In this document: piece after piece, positions 12,148 to 24,448 of the stretch
How the letters are laid out: every line of letters begins with the position of its first letter
How positions within the stretch are numbered: the first letter of the stretch is position 1
NCBI GenBank assembly: GCA_016802295.1
Contig: JAESIW010000118.1
Coordinates: 567,727 to 631,726, forward strand
Direction: 5' to 3'
DNA length: 64,000 bases
Source of the DNA: Brachionus rotundiformis
Taxonomy: Eukaryota > Rotifera > Eurotatoria > Ploima > Brachionidae
Program-made: the position numbers and the translations under genes
The notes under the pieces: generated by a model
Seen by the model: the letters and a program-made list of their open reading frames with translations, nothing else
Database searches by the model: none
Told to the model about the DNA's origin: nothing

Positions 12148-13637
12148 CTTAAAAATATTATTTTTGGTTATTTAACAGATTTTTGTTTTTATACGAAATT
12201 TAAATTTATAAAATAAAAATATCATGTGACTTTTTGTTGCAAAGCACATGATTGTTTAACTTTGGTCTTCGAAAAAGAGCAAAAATTTCCAAAAAAATTT
12301 TCTAAATTCCAAAAAATTAACTATTTATTAAAATAATAATCTTCATTTGTTAAATAACTTATCTAAGATATTTTTCTTAGTTTGAATACACTAATAATGA
12401 TTAAGGTTATTGATATATTCTAACTAAAATGAGATAAAATTAATTAATTTTTTGTTACAATAAAGTCTACCAAATTTAAGCCTTTTTTAAATGAGCTTAC
12501 CTTGTTAAAAAACTCACCTGATTCTAAAACGATTGAATAACTTAATCAATCGTTTATATGATAAAAAATTTTTAATAATTAATAACTAATATAAAAAATC
12601 AAAAATTTAGAGAGTTAGTCATTAAAAAGGAAATTTAACAATTTTTACATGCCATGCGATTTTTAGTCTATGTAGTTCTAATTTAGTATTTTAAGTGATA
12701 ATTGAAATATTTTACAAATTAATGTACAGAATTTTTTAAGTTAATTGTTAACCTATTTAGAATGCAAAATTTCCCTGTTTTTTCGTTTTGTAACAACTTT
12801 GGAGCATAGATTTGGCATAAGTTTCCCTCTATTTGGCAAACATTAGTACCATTTTTTAACTAAACATTTCAATTGAACTTGAAAAATACTTTTTTTGTTT
12901 CTATTACAATAATTTGATATTTTTTATTAAGACAAAATTTTTTTTATAAAGTTTTTAGCTTTTTGTAAAAAGTATGAAAGCTTTTAGATTCAATTAATAG
13001 TTCTTTTATTAAAAAATGACCTTGTAGTAGTACAGCTGTTTTATCAAATAATCTCCATTATATTATATCTACAAATTGATTAAAAATTAGTCAATCGTAA
13101 AATTAAAGGTCTGTTGCATTTAGATTCAGTCACGTTAGATACGTGACAAGTCAAGTGAAATGTCCAAAATGGGAAAATGTGTCTTAATCTTGAAAACCTC
13201 ATGTTACTAAATATATAAATTAAAAACCAATCTTTAAAATCATTTTTTTATAATAATTTAATCTCGAGTGCTTAATCAATAATTGAAGTTTTATAAGATT
13301 ATTTGACAAGAGATTTTCATGATAATTTATCTGATTTTAGGTTTTTATTCCCAAACTAAAATAAATATACCAGAAAAAAAATTTTTTCCAAAGTATATTT
13401 AGTAAATTCAGTTCTTAATTAATAGAAATTATTAATCAAAATAAAATTTAATAAATTCTTAGACATCTATGAGCAACTTATATGTTATTTTAATTGATTT
13501 AACTTTTTTAACTTATAGTCAAACCATCATAATTTAAAACAACGTCCATTCACTGCATGACATGATAATTTAATAAGTTTTATAATTTAAAAGTTATTTA
13601 TTATAAGAACTGATAAAAATGCGATTTTTAAAAAACA
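12148..13637. other. Intergenic AT-rich DNA
   Basis: No coding or RNA gene signal is seen. The promoter of the S28 gene must lie at the left end, but no distinct TATA element stands out from the AT background. Confidence 0.45.
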
Positions 13638-14580
13638 GTTTACTTTTTTTTAACAGAAAGTTAACTTAAAAAATGGTATCAAATAAAAAATACAAAAAGA
13701 TTCCTAAAAATAGTATTTTTTATTGAAACATGTGGTCAAAATCATATGTATGGTTTAATATCTGGAACCCGGAATTCAAGTTGTAATTTCAAACTTTCAA
13801 CTTTACTCTAACATCTCCAGAAATTCAGGAGATGACTTTTTTTAGTCTTTTTGAGAGGATATTTTTAGCCATAAAGGTTTAGCTCAAAAGTGTTTGTGTT
13901 GCTGAATAAAATCAGTTTTGATTTACGGAATGTTTATATTTTTTGGTATGTTTGTTACAATTTAATATTTGAAATGACCACCTTTGGGGTTATAACAAGC
14001 CTAAACTCTTTTTGGTATATATTCAATCAATTTTTGTACGTACCCAGTCGGAAATTATCCACTCCTTGGGTAAAACCTCGTTTAAATGCTCAATAGAGGT
14101 TATTTTATTGTGTTCACCATTTTATTGGTATCTATGTATGACCATAAGTTTTCGATTTGGTTGAGATATGGTAAACGGGCACACAATAGCAGAATCTCAA
14201 TGTTCTATTTTTGAACGAGTTGCTCACTAAGCTAGCGTTAAAATCCCATTTTGTTGAAAATGTCTTGTCCAAAGGTCACTTGGCTCGTAAAGGAGCTCAA
14301 CAAATGGTAAAAGATTGTTTTCCAAGGTGTTGATAAAGGCAAATTGATTAATTCGTCCTGTATGCATGTTGTTTATGCCTTTGTGAGAAATTTATCTCCA
14401 GATACCGACTGAGCCTCCACCGTTTTTTAACCTTGGTATACTGAACTCCAAGTGAAACTTCATTAAAGTTTTCAATAAGTTCTTTGCATTAATTCTGAAA
14501 TTGCTTGAACTCATAGAAAAGTATCATATTCTATTGATATCTATACCAATTTTGACTTCTCTCGTGTAACTGACTCCTCT
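13638..14580 (-). mobile_element. Degenerate Tc1/mariner transposase copy A
   Basis: Read on the minus strand, this segment gives the C-terminal half of a Tc1/mariner transposase with stops and frameshifts: a GGGSVGIW-like block near 14410, then PYLNQIENLWSYID near 14150 (normally PDLNPIENLW, the catalytic-Asp region) and a VQKLIEYIPKRV tail near 14020. The N-terminal part, up to about 14580, is too decayed to read. The element is not functional. A closely similar copy lies at 39178-39971, and both share the same right part and a similar truncation region. The short plus-strand frames here are antisense artefacts. Confidence 0.8.
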
Positions 14581-17500
14581 AGGATATTCCAGTTTATATT
14601 ATTTTCATAAATTTTGAGATCAATAAGATTTGTTTAAAATAAAGGGTAATTTTTGTACTGAAATACAAGCAAGTTTCTTCTATTTGAGGAAAAACTTTTG
14701 AGAAAGAATTATAAACCAAGATGAAGATCCGAAACAAATCTCCAATTGAAGCATACTTTTTAATATTGATCAAGCTGTTCGTAAAATTCATTGAACGTTA
14801 TTTGACTCAATAATATATAACAACCAATTCACTAATTAAATTAAAACTCATATTTTATTTATTTTTTTATCAAGAATATTTAATTTTTTTTTCAATTGTA
14901 TCTTAAATTATTTTAAATTTTCTTTACTAAGTTTTTTTAGATATAAAGACATTGTTCATGCGGCTGAAGGGGAGGACTAAGATCCATTCCAAATAGCCCG
15001 AGAGTTTCTAACTTTCAAATTATTTTTAAATTAAAAAATAGATAAGCAAGCAAATAAATAATGTTTTTTTCTTGACAACTTTGGTGTGCTTTTCTAATTT
15101 TTTTCCACTTGATAACGTGTCTTAAGTGTTCAAAGTCAAGCACCTAATTTTCCTAAATTGATATTTTCATTAGCCCAATCAATAGATATTGACATAAATT
15201 CTTTATCTCAAAAGAGCTGATTGATTGAGCACCTCTATATTTTGCTCTATTTTGGATAATTTAAAACCAAATAATAAATTATATACTTGATAAATTTGAA
15301 AATGGTTAAGTAAATGATAGACGCATAGCTAAGCAATCATGTGTCGAGAACATGAGATCAAAAACCGTTGAAGCAACTAATCCCCTATTTAAAGTTTAAT
15401 TTAAAATTCAAAACTTAAAAACAAAAGCACTCAAATGCACACATGAATAAACAAAGCCAAAACGAGTTGATTATGAACTCGTTTAGAATTTCATGTTTAT
15501 ATTTGCTGATAGATTTGATTAATTTTGAATATTAATAAAAATTACCATATGTTAGTGGTCATCCAAAATAACTAAGCTATATCAAATTTAGCAAATATTT
15601 ATGTATCGTGTATCAAACAATTAGATAATCATGGGATTTCTAACGATCTATTTCTCACTAGCCAGCTATGTGTGTCTCTGTATGAAATCTCATAAGTCCA
15701 AATTCCCCACCGCTTTATTGCACAATCATTCATTATCCCGTTCGCTTCATTTCTTCCCATCACATACCAGACCAATTTAAACTTAAATTACACTTGGCTA
15801 ATTATTACTATTTATTAAGTAGCTCTGTCCAAACTGTCCATTAAAAAGTATATAATATCGATTTTTTAAGTACATCGAACTTTGCTGACCTCCAAAGCGC
15901 TTGTCAAGCCATACTAGTTTCATACACTTTTCAGTTTCCATGACTAATCACGCTATATTTTTCTAGTGTATTCTTTGTCGGCGTTTAATTCCTAATCCGT
16001 TTGAGACCTCGAGCAAATGTTTTCAATTTGCTTCACTTTTTATAAGTCCTGGCACACTTTTTAACCAAACTGTCATTTCTAAAAACGTGTGTTTGTATGT
16101 TCACATATGCTGCTAGAACACAAACAACGAAACATTGTTACATTTAAATACAGTTTGGTAGAGAATCTCATGAATGTATTTTGGTCCCGATTGCCAGCGT
16201 TCGACTCATTAAAACAGTCCTAATCAAAATTGTATTTTTTGTATTATAAGAAAAAATATTTATAAATAGTTAAAATTTATTTTCAAAATGAAATAAGTAC
16301 AAAAATTTTAATCATATAGCTGCGACAAAGGGCTAGTCATCTACATCAATCAGTCAAGACTTTGTCTAAATTATTATATTAGATAATTTCATTGAAATAT
16401 TTCTTCTAAATTTTTCATTCAAAAAAGTGACTCCTTAAAAGAAAATTTTCACTTTTTCACTCTTCTATTAGAGACAGGAAAAATGCATTTTTTACATTAG
16501 ACATGATTCATCAATTTTCTAATAAACAAGATACATTTTTTGTAAATAAATAATTAAAATAAAGGATTGTATTTGTACTGCAATACAAACAAGTTTCTTC
16601 TATTTGTGGTTACTTTTATTTGAGAAAATAAAATATAAAATTTTGGAAATAAATATATTTCAAGAGTAGACAATCATAAGATTAATCATATTTTCATACT
16701 ATGAATTGATCACTTGAGGGTTAAGGAAATGTGGTTTCTCTGAACGCACAGCAAATCTATGACTTCCTATGTCTTTTGTTAGTATTTTCCAGGCTAATGA
16801 TAAACCCATTTTCTTCCCAAGAGTTTTCTACAATACAATATCTGTAAACAAAAAAATGGTTTGACTTTCTTTCTAAGATGACCAAGATGCTCAAGGTTAT
16901 TGTTTTTGGAGTTTTTGTTTTTATAGCCTACAAAAGAAGTTGTAATATCTCAGTAGTTTTTGGTAATCATTTTTTTTGATGGTCAACAGCAACAGATAAT
17001 TAGATATGTTGCCACTGACATTTCTGGTAAATGTAAATACTCGCTTTTTATCTCCTTTTCAAAGTTTTTTAGCGTGTTTAATTAATGTTTGATATTTATC
17101 CATTAATTTAGGCTAATTAAAATTTCGGTACATCTAAAGCGGTCATTTTTACTTAAGAATTAAAAAGTCAATTAGGCTCTCACAAAAACTTCAATATATC
17201 TTGAAGCGCTTTTTCTTCTTTTTATTAAGTTGTAAATAAGTTTTATAAGAAAATTTGTAGAGTGGACAATAGATTATATGTTCTAGTTTAATTTTAATAA
17301 ATTTATAAAAGACAACATCACATATTATTAAAGATATATATTTTTTTATATTAATTTTGGTTTTAATCGGATTTATTAACCGATTATAAGCGTTCAAATA
17401 GTATGGTTTTCGTTTCTATTTGGATGGTATACAAAGTATCAAGTGTTTGGTCTATATAATAGAAAAACGTTATGAAATTTTTTATATGAGCAGATTTTTT

Positions 17501-19285
17501 GACCACAGTTCATATTGATTTTATTATGTACTTAATTACGAGCCAAATAGATTGGCCAGCAGCCAAAAAAGATCTTTCTCAAAAGCTATTTATTCAAGAG
17601 ACATCGTTTTTGGCTCGTTTAGTTCTAACACGAGAGGTCAATTGTAAAAGTTAAGATAACTAAGATTATTATTGAATAGCCAGGAGTAGCATATCAGCGA
17701 GTTTATCTTTCGGGTCACAAATTACTATTTATTTTGAAAAAATCAGTAACTGATACGTTGATAAGTTTTGTTTGCATTTATGTTTATTTATTTTAATCAA
17801 CAGATATCTATTAAGCTTATAATGAAGCTTAATCCAAGAGGAAGAATTAATTTCTCTCAAGTATTTAGACCACGAGTCTCAACTTATATTAGCTACCACA
17901 TGATTCTTAAAATTTGGCATGAGGTTAGGAGTTTATTTTATTGTGCTATAATTAAGAATTTTTTAGATTAATAAAGGATAAATTAGATTTTATTAGAATA
18001 AAATTTCCAACCATGAGGATGTTTTTCAAATTTTTTTATTTAAACTATCAAACAATGTTTCTTTTTTCAATAAATCAAATTAATCTTGTTAATAGTTGAC
18101 AAGTTAAGTAGTTAAAATCTTTATTATCAAAAATATAAATCTATTTAAGAATTTAATAACTATTTATTTTTAAATATATTGAAAATAAAACTAACTTAGT
18201 TGAACGTACAATTTTTTTCTATGATCAAGCTCAATAGCAAATATTTAACGAATGAATGCATAAGAAGTTTGCATGTTGTAAAATATGTCGACATAATATT
18301 TGTCTTATGTGACAAATATGATTTTAAGTGCTAGCTTTATTGTTAAATTATTGAAAGGCTTGTAATTAACTAAAAATGTTTAAATTATTTGGCTAATTAA
18401 AAAGATACTAAAATTCTTGATTAATGATATTATATTGTGTGTACTTGAGCATGGGCTAGTCGGATGTAAGAGCTAATCTAAAGAATGTCGATTAAAAAAT
18501 CGATAATTCTAATTACCAATTAGAGATTTTAATTTTGAAACGGTCATTTAGAAAAATAATTCAAAATGGCGTCCGAAACATAATAGCTTTATCTTCTTGG
18601 AATCACAGTGTCTCGAAATCTGGCCATAGATAAGAAAATCTGTTTTTTATTAAGAAGACCAATTTGACAGAGATATACAATTTTGTTTTTAATTACTTTT
18701 CTCTTTAATGTATATATTTTAGATAAGGATATTTATCTTTTATTGTCACACTGAGATAATAAGAAAAATTCTATAAATTTAGCAAAATATTTGAATTAAG
18801 CTTAACCAGTTTGTGCTTAAGTGTGTATTCATATTGAATTTCTATTGACCTGAGCGCCAAAAAAAAAACAAAACAAAATAAAAAATTTTCCTTATCAATT
18901 TTTGGTCTTATCAGTGCTGATCGATTATTCGATTAAAATTCGATTTTGCTTATCAGTGATTAATCAATGGCGATAATAAATAAACACAGAGTTGTTTATT
19001 TTTTGGCTAAAAAATCCGGTGATTTTTATCAAAATCAATAAAAATCAACGTATTGGAAAAATTTTTTCTTTTTTTTTATTTTTAGAATATTTTTTTTTAG
19101 TGCTATTTAAGACCTAATTACTTTCTGTTATTTTTCCGTAAGCTGTTTTTCTAGGCTCAATCAACAAAATTAATCCGAAAATTTGAGCCCTTAAAAATTA
19201 ACAGGTCAACATAGAAAATGAAGCTCGAGCCAGCACTCATTCTGAGCTAAATCTGAATTTAATTTTTGTTTTTAGAAAGAAAAAA
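14581..19285. other. Intergenic AT-rich DNA with a short dispersed repeat
   Basis: No supported gene. A motif of about 50 bp (ending CAAGTTTCTTCTATTTG) occurs near 14640-14690 and again near 16560-16610, so a small repeat is present. The stretch 15630-16200 is less AT-rich than its surroundings but has no readable coding frame. Confidence 0.4.
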
Positions 19286-19975
19286 ATGTTAAAATTGTAC
19301 ATTGCTTGTGTCCTAGTGACCTTTGCATTAGTTTGCTCGAGTGAAGAAATAGCTGACAATTCGGTAGAGGTCTTAACCAATGAAACAGTGGACACTACCG
19401 CAGAGACAAACGAGAGCAATTCGGTTATCAATGAGAATCACAATTTGACCATGTTTGCCAAAAAGGAGAATAACTTGATAGTGAATGGCACAATGTCAGT
19501 TGGTAGAAATATAAAGCCCGAAATCGAAGCAGCAGCATCGACCAATGTCTTGGCTGTTGTAGTGATTGCTGTAGTGGTCGCAATGTGTTTGGTAGGCGCC
19601 GTAATAGGCGCTATTTATGTCAAGAAGCGAAGATTGTTTGTTTGGAATTTGGGCGGCAAGAAATCAGATGGTAAAGATGGTGCCAATGGGGTGTTGACCA
19701 ACGCTTCGAGCGAAAACGGCTCTGTGAACAAATCCGATGGTGTGATTGAAACTAAGACTGAAGTGGTAACTGAGACAGAGGCCAAGAAGGAAGAAATCCA
19801 AACTGAGCAAAAAACTGAACAAAAAAAAGAAGAGGCATCAAATTTAAATGAGCAAAAGGCTTCATCTTCACTCGTCGTAAATGTTTTAAACGAGTTAAAT
19901 GACTGCAACAAAGATGAGAGTAAGCCGGCTAGTGACCAAGCCGACCCAGAAAAACAACCACTAAACAATGAATAG
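19286..19975 (+). CDS. Small type I single-pass membrane protein, 229 aa, family unknown
   Basis: The protein has a signal peptide (residues 1-19) and a short extracellular part rich in Asn, Thr and Glu with four N-glycosylation sequons (about N32, N42, N53, N67). A single strong transmembrane helix at about residues 88-112 is followed by a KKRR stop-transfer cluster and a long hydrophilic cytoplasmic tail rich in Glu, Lys, Thr and Ser. There are no conserved Cys pairs, so the ectodomain is probably unstructured. The layout recalls syndecan-like or sialomucin-like proteins, but no specific motif supports that. A splice acceptor (TTTTTAG) lies just upstream of the ATG, suggesting a 5' UTR intron or a trans-splice site. 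A poly(A) signal AATAAA is near 20047. Confidence 0.7.
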   Translation: MLKLYIACVLVTFALVCSSEEIADNSVEVLTNETVDTTAETNESNSVINENHNLTMFAKKENNLIVNGTMSVGRNIKPEIEAAASTNVLAVVVIAVVVAMCLVGAVIGAIYVKKRRLFVWNLGGKKSDGKDGANGVLTNASSENGSVNKSDGVIETKTEVVTETEAKKEEIQTEQKTEQKKEEASNLNEQKASSSLVVNVLNELNDCNKDESKPASDQADPEKQPLNNE

Positions 19976-20289
19976 TCTTGTATCATTCTGTCTTTGTTAA
20001 AGTTTTTTTTTTTTAATTGGTAAGTTTGTAGTATTCTAATGTCGGATAAATAAATTTCCAATAATTTTTTGGTAATTTGTTTGAGATTAATTTTTTATCT
20101 ATTAATTTTAATAAAATTTTTCAATAACATTTATTTTTTAATGTGGTCTTAAATTGAAAATAAATTTTAAAATAAATTCAAAAATATATGTAAAATTTAT
20201 TAATATTTACTCAAAATGATTATTAAATGCTTAAAATAATGATATAATTTCAAAAATTTTTTATCTATTTATATAATTTAGGTAACATA

Positions 20290-20575
20290 ATAATAAAACT
20301 TGATTAAGTCACCTCTCTGTCTCCTTTCCTTTAGCGTTGTTAAGTCTAGCTTTTTGAGTCTACATTGGTACGGCAGGTCTTTTATGGTCTTAACTAGTTT
20401 AGTTGCTCGTCTTTGAACACTTTCAAGCACTGGAATATCCTTTTTTTATAAGGGCTCCACATTGCTATCATGTGTTGATTATGTTCTATTTGAGATTGTT
20501 GGTAATAAAGATACCCAGGTCCCGTTCTTTTTCAGTTTGGTTAAGTGGTTTGTAGTTGAATTTTTAGACATTTAG
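20290..20575 (-). mobile_element. Dead LINE fragment, reverse-transcriptase C-terminal tail
   Basis: Minus-strand translation gives a broken version of the segment after the RT core of CR1/L2/Jockey-type non-LTR elements. It reads about as KPLNQTEKERDLGIF, then CGALIKKG, then a QRRATKLVKTIKDLP-like block and LKKLDL-type, RGDLI residues. Stops interrupt it, and no 5' part is adjacent. It is a truncated, inactive relic. Confidence 0.6.
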
Positions 20576-20879
20576 TCAATATTTATATTTTATTAGATTA
20601 AATTTTTATTAATTAATTTTTAAAATCAAATTCTCATAAAACATAAAAAAATTTCATTATTTATTCGCAATATTTAAGTATTTAATTTTGGATCATATAT
20701 TTGGTGACTTAACGATTTGAAAATTCTAAAATCTTTATGTAATGGTTTAATTTCATCTTGATAACAACCATACATTGTACCATTAATTGAAAAAATTTTT
20801 TATAACTATTTTAAACTAAATTAACACATTTAAAAAATTTTAAAAAGCTGTTAATTTGGAATTAAGGTGTTTAATATGG

Positions 20880-21850
20880 ATATTACAAGATCTTTCCAAC
20901 AAGATATGACGTCAGGAGGTCTTATCGTCAAATTTCCGAAAATAGAGAACAAAATGCTATATGAAAGTTGAAGAGAAACAACATTGCCTTAATTAGCAAG
21001 TAATGTATTCTGCGAAGAATTAGAAGTGCTTTGGATGCAATACTTAGAAGATTCTGAAGGATTAGTTCGAATTAGAGGACATGAGATAAGCAAGGATGTG
21101 TTCTCTCTCAGATACTGTTCCTAATTGTGACCGATTGGGTCATGAAGAAAACTACCTCAATCCCGAGGAATTTACAATTGGAGTTAATAATAAAGCTTGA
21201 AGATCTAAACTTTGCAGATGATTTGGTGTTAATAACCTAAACTAAGATTCAATTTTTTATTATCTAATGATCTGTCATTTTACACGGCTGTACACATTTA
21301 TCAATTTTATCAAAACTTTGCAGATGATTTGGTGTTAATAACAAATAATAACAAATAAACTAATGAATTTGAAAATGGCATGTATATGAAAATTCAGGAT
21401 TTAGTGAACAACCATAGACCAATCGGAGTCCTAACAAGTGAGACCAGAACCAAAGTAGTGCGTATAAACACCAAATTTGATTCCTCAATCACCATAGATG
21501 GTACAAATATTGAGTGTGTAACCGAATTCACATACTTGAGAAGCATAAAAATTTGCCATACTCAAATCAGTTTGGAAATCAAAATGCTACAGCAAGGAAT
21601 CAAAAATCAATCAAGGATTCATGGAATTATTGGTATACACTGGCCTGAAACATTGTCGAACGATGAGCAAAAAAGAATGACGAAGTCAAAGCTAATGAGT
21701 ACAGAGCTCTAAAGCGGATAGCACAAGGGCGAAAAAAAGTATGCTCAGCAATAGCGTGGAGGCTAGCAAACATGAAAGAGCTCACCTAAGTGTAAATGAC
21801 ATGACAAGAAGCAAGGAAAAAGTTATTACTGTATACTTGAAAGAACGCAT
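20880..21850 (+). mobile_element. Dead non-LTR retrotransposon (RTE/SR2-like reverse transcriptase remnant)
   Basis: Plus-strand frames with breaks resemble a reverse transcriptase of the RTE-like group. A block like QGCVLS..LFLIVTDWVMKKTT lies near 21090-21160. The catalytic FADDLVLIT block lies at about 21213-21240 and is repeated at about 21317-21345. KTKVVRINTK and a TNIECVTEFTYL-type block follow at 21440-21540, with a decayed tail to about 21850. The longest open stretch is 21380-21712 and is only a piece of the tail. The duplication of the FADD segment and the many stops show that it is inactive. Confidence 0.7.
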
Positions 21851-22153
21851 AAAGAAAAAAATTGAAATTAATTAACAACTTGTCTCAGTTTTTTAATTTT
21901 TAATAAGGATCTTAGTTTTGATTGAAAATATTCAATTTTTTATTATTTAATTTAATTTTCTGATGATTTAGGTCTTAAATCTGTTAAAAAAAATTTAATT
22001 CTTAAATTCAAAATGTAAAAATAAATATTATTAGAATTTAGTTGAATTAAAAGAATTAAATAAATTGTCCGGAGATGAAAAATTAGATTTTTATTGAAAT
22101 TTATTTAGTTTTAAAATTTGTATCTAGTTTTTGTTTGATTAAATTGTATAAAT

Positions 22154-24448
22154 TTACTTTCTAAAAATTATCTTTTTTAATGATTCCTTAAAATTTTTGT
22201 TTAAATTGCAGAATAAAATAATTGTATAAGCATTTGACAGTAAATAAAACATTTCGCTTAATTCAAGATAATTTGAACAAATTCTGCTATAATAAAAGCA
22301 TATATTTAATTTATCTTTCTTATTTGAAAGAGTTTTTTTCAATAATATATACATAGCTACACATAAGTGAAAGCTTCTTAATAAAAATAAAATAAACAAA
22401 TTTACGATCACAGTACTTTTTATCCTTGTTTCCGCATTGTCAGGACTTTTCTTACTGTCTATAATACGATTTAATTTAAGATTTTTTTTATTTTCAATTT
22501 GCTTTCTTAAAAAATATAGCATAATCATATCAATTAAAAACATTAATGAATAAACCAAAAAATCATTCAGGACGAAATTAACAAAATTGAGAATATAAAA
22601 AATGTAAGAAATTTTTCCTGAAAATATCATATTCTTAGATTGATCAATCTTATCTATGTCTCTATACAACACACTAATAAAGCTATTTTTGTCCGGAAAT
22701 TCCTCATAAAATTGTTCATCCATGACGAAATATTGTTCATTAATCCTCACAACAAATAATTTATCAATACAAATTACAAGACTTGTTAAAATCATAAAGG
22801 CAGTGAAAAATTTCCATCTTTTTCTGTTCTGAAAATTACTCATCTTTTTGATCAAAAACTGATCATTTGCTATAAAACTCAATCGTAACCATGATATTAC
22901 AATTATGGACACATTTGACCAGATTTTCAGTATGCTGAGAAAAAATTCTACAAAAATAATATCAAAAAGCTGAGCATATCTTTCGGTAAGAATGGATGAA
23001 CAATAAATACCATTTATGTAAACGCATTTATTGACCAAATGGATTAAAAATATAACTGAATAAATCAAGTTAATTAAACTATTGAATATCATTGGTTTTC
23101 CAGAAGCTGAATTTTTCATGTTCATCAAGGCTGCAAGATTCAATAAATTGGTCACAATAGTGGCAAAACATAAAATCGGATTCAGAACAATCGTGGATAA
23201 GTTCACAATTTCAGAATAATAGATTATATCTGTAAATGTTGGTTTTGTTTGTATGGTAACACCCTTTGGAGACCCACAGTTTTCAAGCATTGAATTTAAG
23301 GTTCTAGTTCTATTTTCATTCTCAATTAAACACGAAGAAAAGCTTATAGAAATTTTTTTATTGATAAATAATTGAAAAGTCTTTTCATCTAAATTTTGAT
23401 TTCTAGTTAACATTTGAAGGGTATTGGTACAATTGGAAACTTGTCCATTGACAAAAACGAGGGTATAATTTGACTTGTAAAAATCGTGGTATACACAAAA
23501 ATCTTCATTTGGAAACTGATCTTTTTCCACAATATCAATCTGAATCACTCGGGTGTATTTATGTGATATTAGTTCATGCAACAAATGAAAGTTTTGGTAC
23601 ACAAAATTTCTGAAATTATCAATGTGAAGTTCAATGAAAGAAAGCTGATCAAAATTTGTAAATATATTTCTATCAATTAGATTATAGGATCCCCGAAAAC
23701 TAAGGAATAGGCAAAATTTGAAAACATCTTCTGTTAACATTCGCTTGTTTAAATCTACTTTGTACGAATTGAAGTAAATTATTTCTAGATCATTTTTGAT
23801 TGTCAAATTTAATGGCAAAAAGCCGAGAGTATTGTTTTTTAAAAATGTGTCCGATAGTCCAAAAAACTGAATTTGGCGAGCACTTGAATTGGCAAAAATA
23901 AGCGGACATGTTTGTTTGAAATATCTTACACTGAATCCAAAACCAATAGTTAGTACATTCTTGAAAAAGCTGAAACTCTGGCTTTTATTTGGCAAACACT
24001 CGACAAGGCCATTAAAAACAACCTTGAATTTGGAGAAATAAAAACTCATCGCATTAATTTTCATATTTTCTTCAAAACTGGGGAAAAAATTCGAATTTAG
24101 ATCAAAAGCTTTTATCTTTATAAATTTTAATTCAATTCTATTATTTTTAGTTGAGTTGGCTGACTTAAATGTTAGGGATTTGTCCAAATTTAAGTCTATA
24201 TTTGGAATGAAGTTAAAATAGTATAAATAGTTATCTGTATCAATACAATTAAAATCAAATAAGCCAAACTTTTGAAATTTGTATACATTAACTGATGCGT
24301 AAATATAAAATAGACCTGGACCACTTTTAATTGTTTTGCTTTGGGCATTCATTAAACATGATTCATTGAATAAAATAGGCTTCGGATTACAATCACTTAG
24401 CGAAGTTAAGAGATAAAGAATAAAATAAAGATTTAAGTGTCTCCACAT
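22154..24448 (-). CDS. Orphan seven-transmembrane receptor-like protein with large ectodomain, 764 aa
   Basis: A single uninterrupted minus-strand frame. Residues 1-20 form a signal peptide. Residues 21 to about 410 are an extracellular region with scattered Cys and many Asn and Phe residues. From about residue 412 to the end there are about seven hydrophobic segments separated by short basic or polar loops, the layout of a G-protein-coupled receptor. The first segment contains an NLLNL-type Asn, and a long loop lies between segments 4 and 5. A DRY motif is not evident at the end of segment 3, where there is SWLRLS instead. The family is therefore divergent; rhodopsin-like orphan receptors of rotifers and other small animals are the nearest class I can suggest. 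Ligand and coupling are unknown. The absence of introns is notable for this length. Confidence 0.7.
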   Translation of the reverse strand: MWRHLNLYFILYLLTSLSDCNPKPILFNESCLMNAQSKTIKSGPGLFYIYASVNVYKFQKFGLFDFNCIDTDNYLYYFNFIPNIDLNLDKSLTFKSANSTKNNRIELKFIKIKAFDLNSNFFPSFEENMKINAMSFYFSKFKVVFNGLVECLPNKSQSFSFFKNVLTIGFGFSVRYFKQTCPLIFANSSARQIQFFGLSDTFLKNNTLGFLPLNLTIKNDLEIIYFNSYKVDLNKRMLTEDVFKFCLFLSFRGSYNLIDRNIFTNFDQLSFIELHIDNFRNFVYQNFHLLHELISHKYTRVIQIDIVEKDQFPNEDFCVYHDFYKSNYTLVFVNGQVSNCTNTLQMLTRNQNLDEKTFQLFINKKISISFSSCLIENENRTRTLNSMLENCGSPKGVTIQTKPTFTDIIYYSEIVNLSTIVLNPILCFATIVTNLLNLAALMNMKNSASGKPMIFNSLINLIYSVIFLIHLVNKCVYINGIYCSSILTERYAQLFDIIFVEFFLSILKIWSNVSIIVISWLRLSFIANDQFLIKKMSNFQNRKRWKFFTAFMILTSLVICIDKLFVVRINEQYFVMDEQFYEEFPDKNSFISVLYRDIDKIDQSKNMIFSGKISYIFYILNFVNFVLNDFLVYSLMFLIDMIMLYFLRKQIENKKNLKLNRIIDSKKSPDNAETRIKSTVIVNLFILFLLRSFHLCVAMYILLKKTLSNKKDKLNICFYYSRICSNYLELSEMFYLLSNAYTIILFCNLNKNFKESLKKIIFRK

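Noticed and set aside
13890..14096. Open frames of 68 codons in both Tc1/mariner copies
   Set aside because: They are antisense to the decayed transposase and are duplicated only because the element is.
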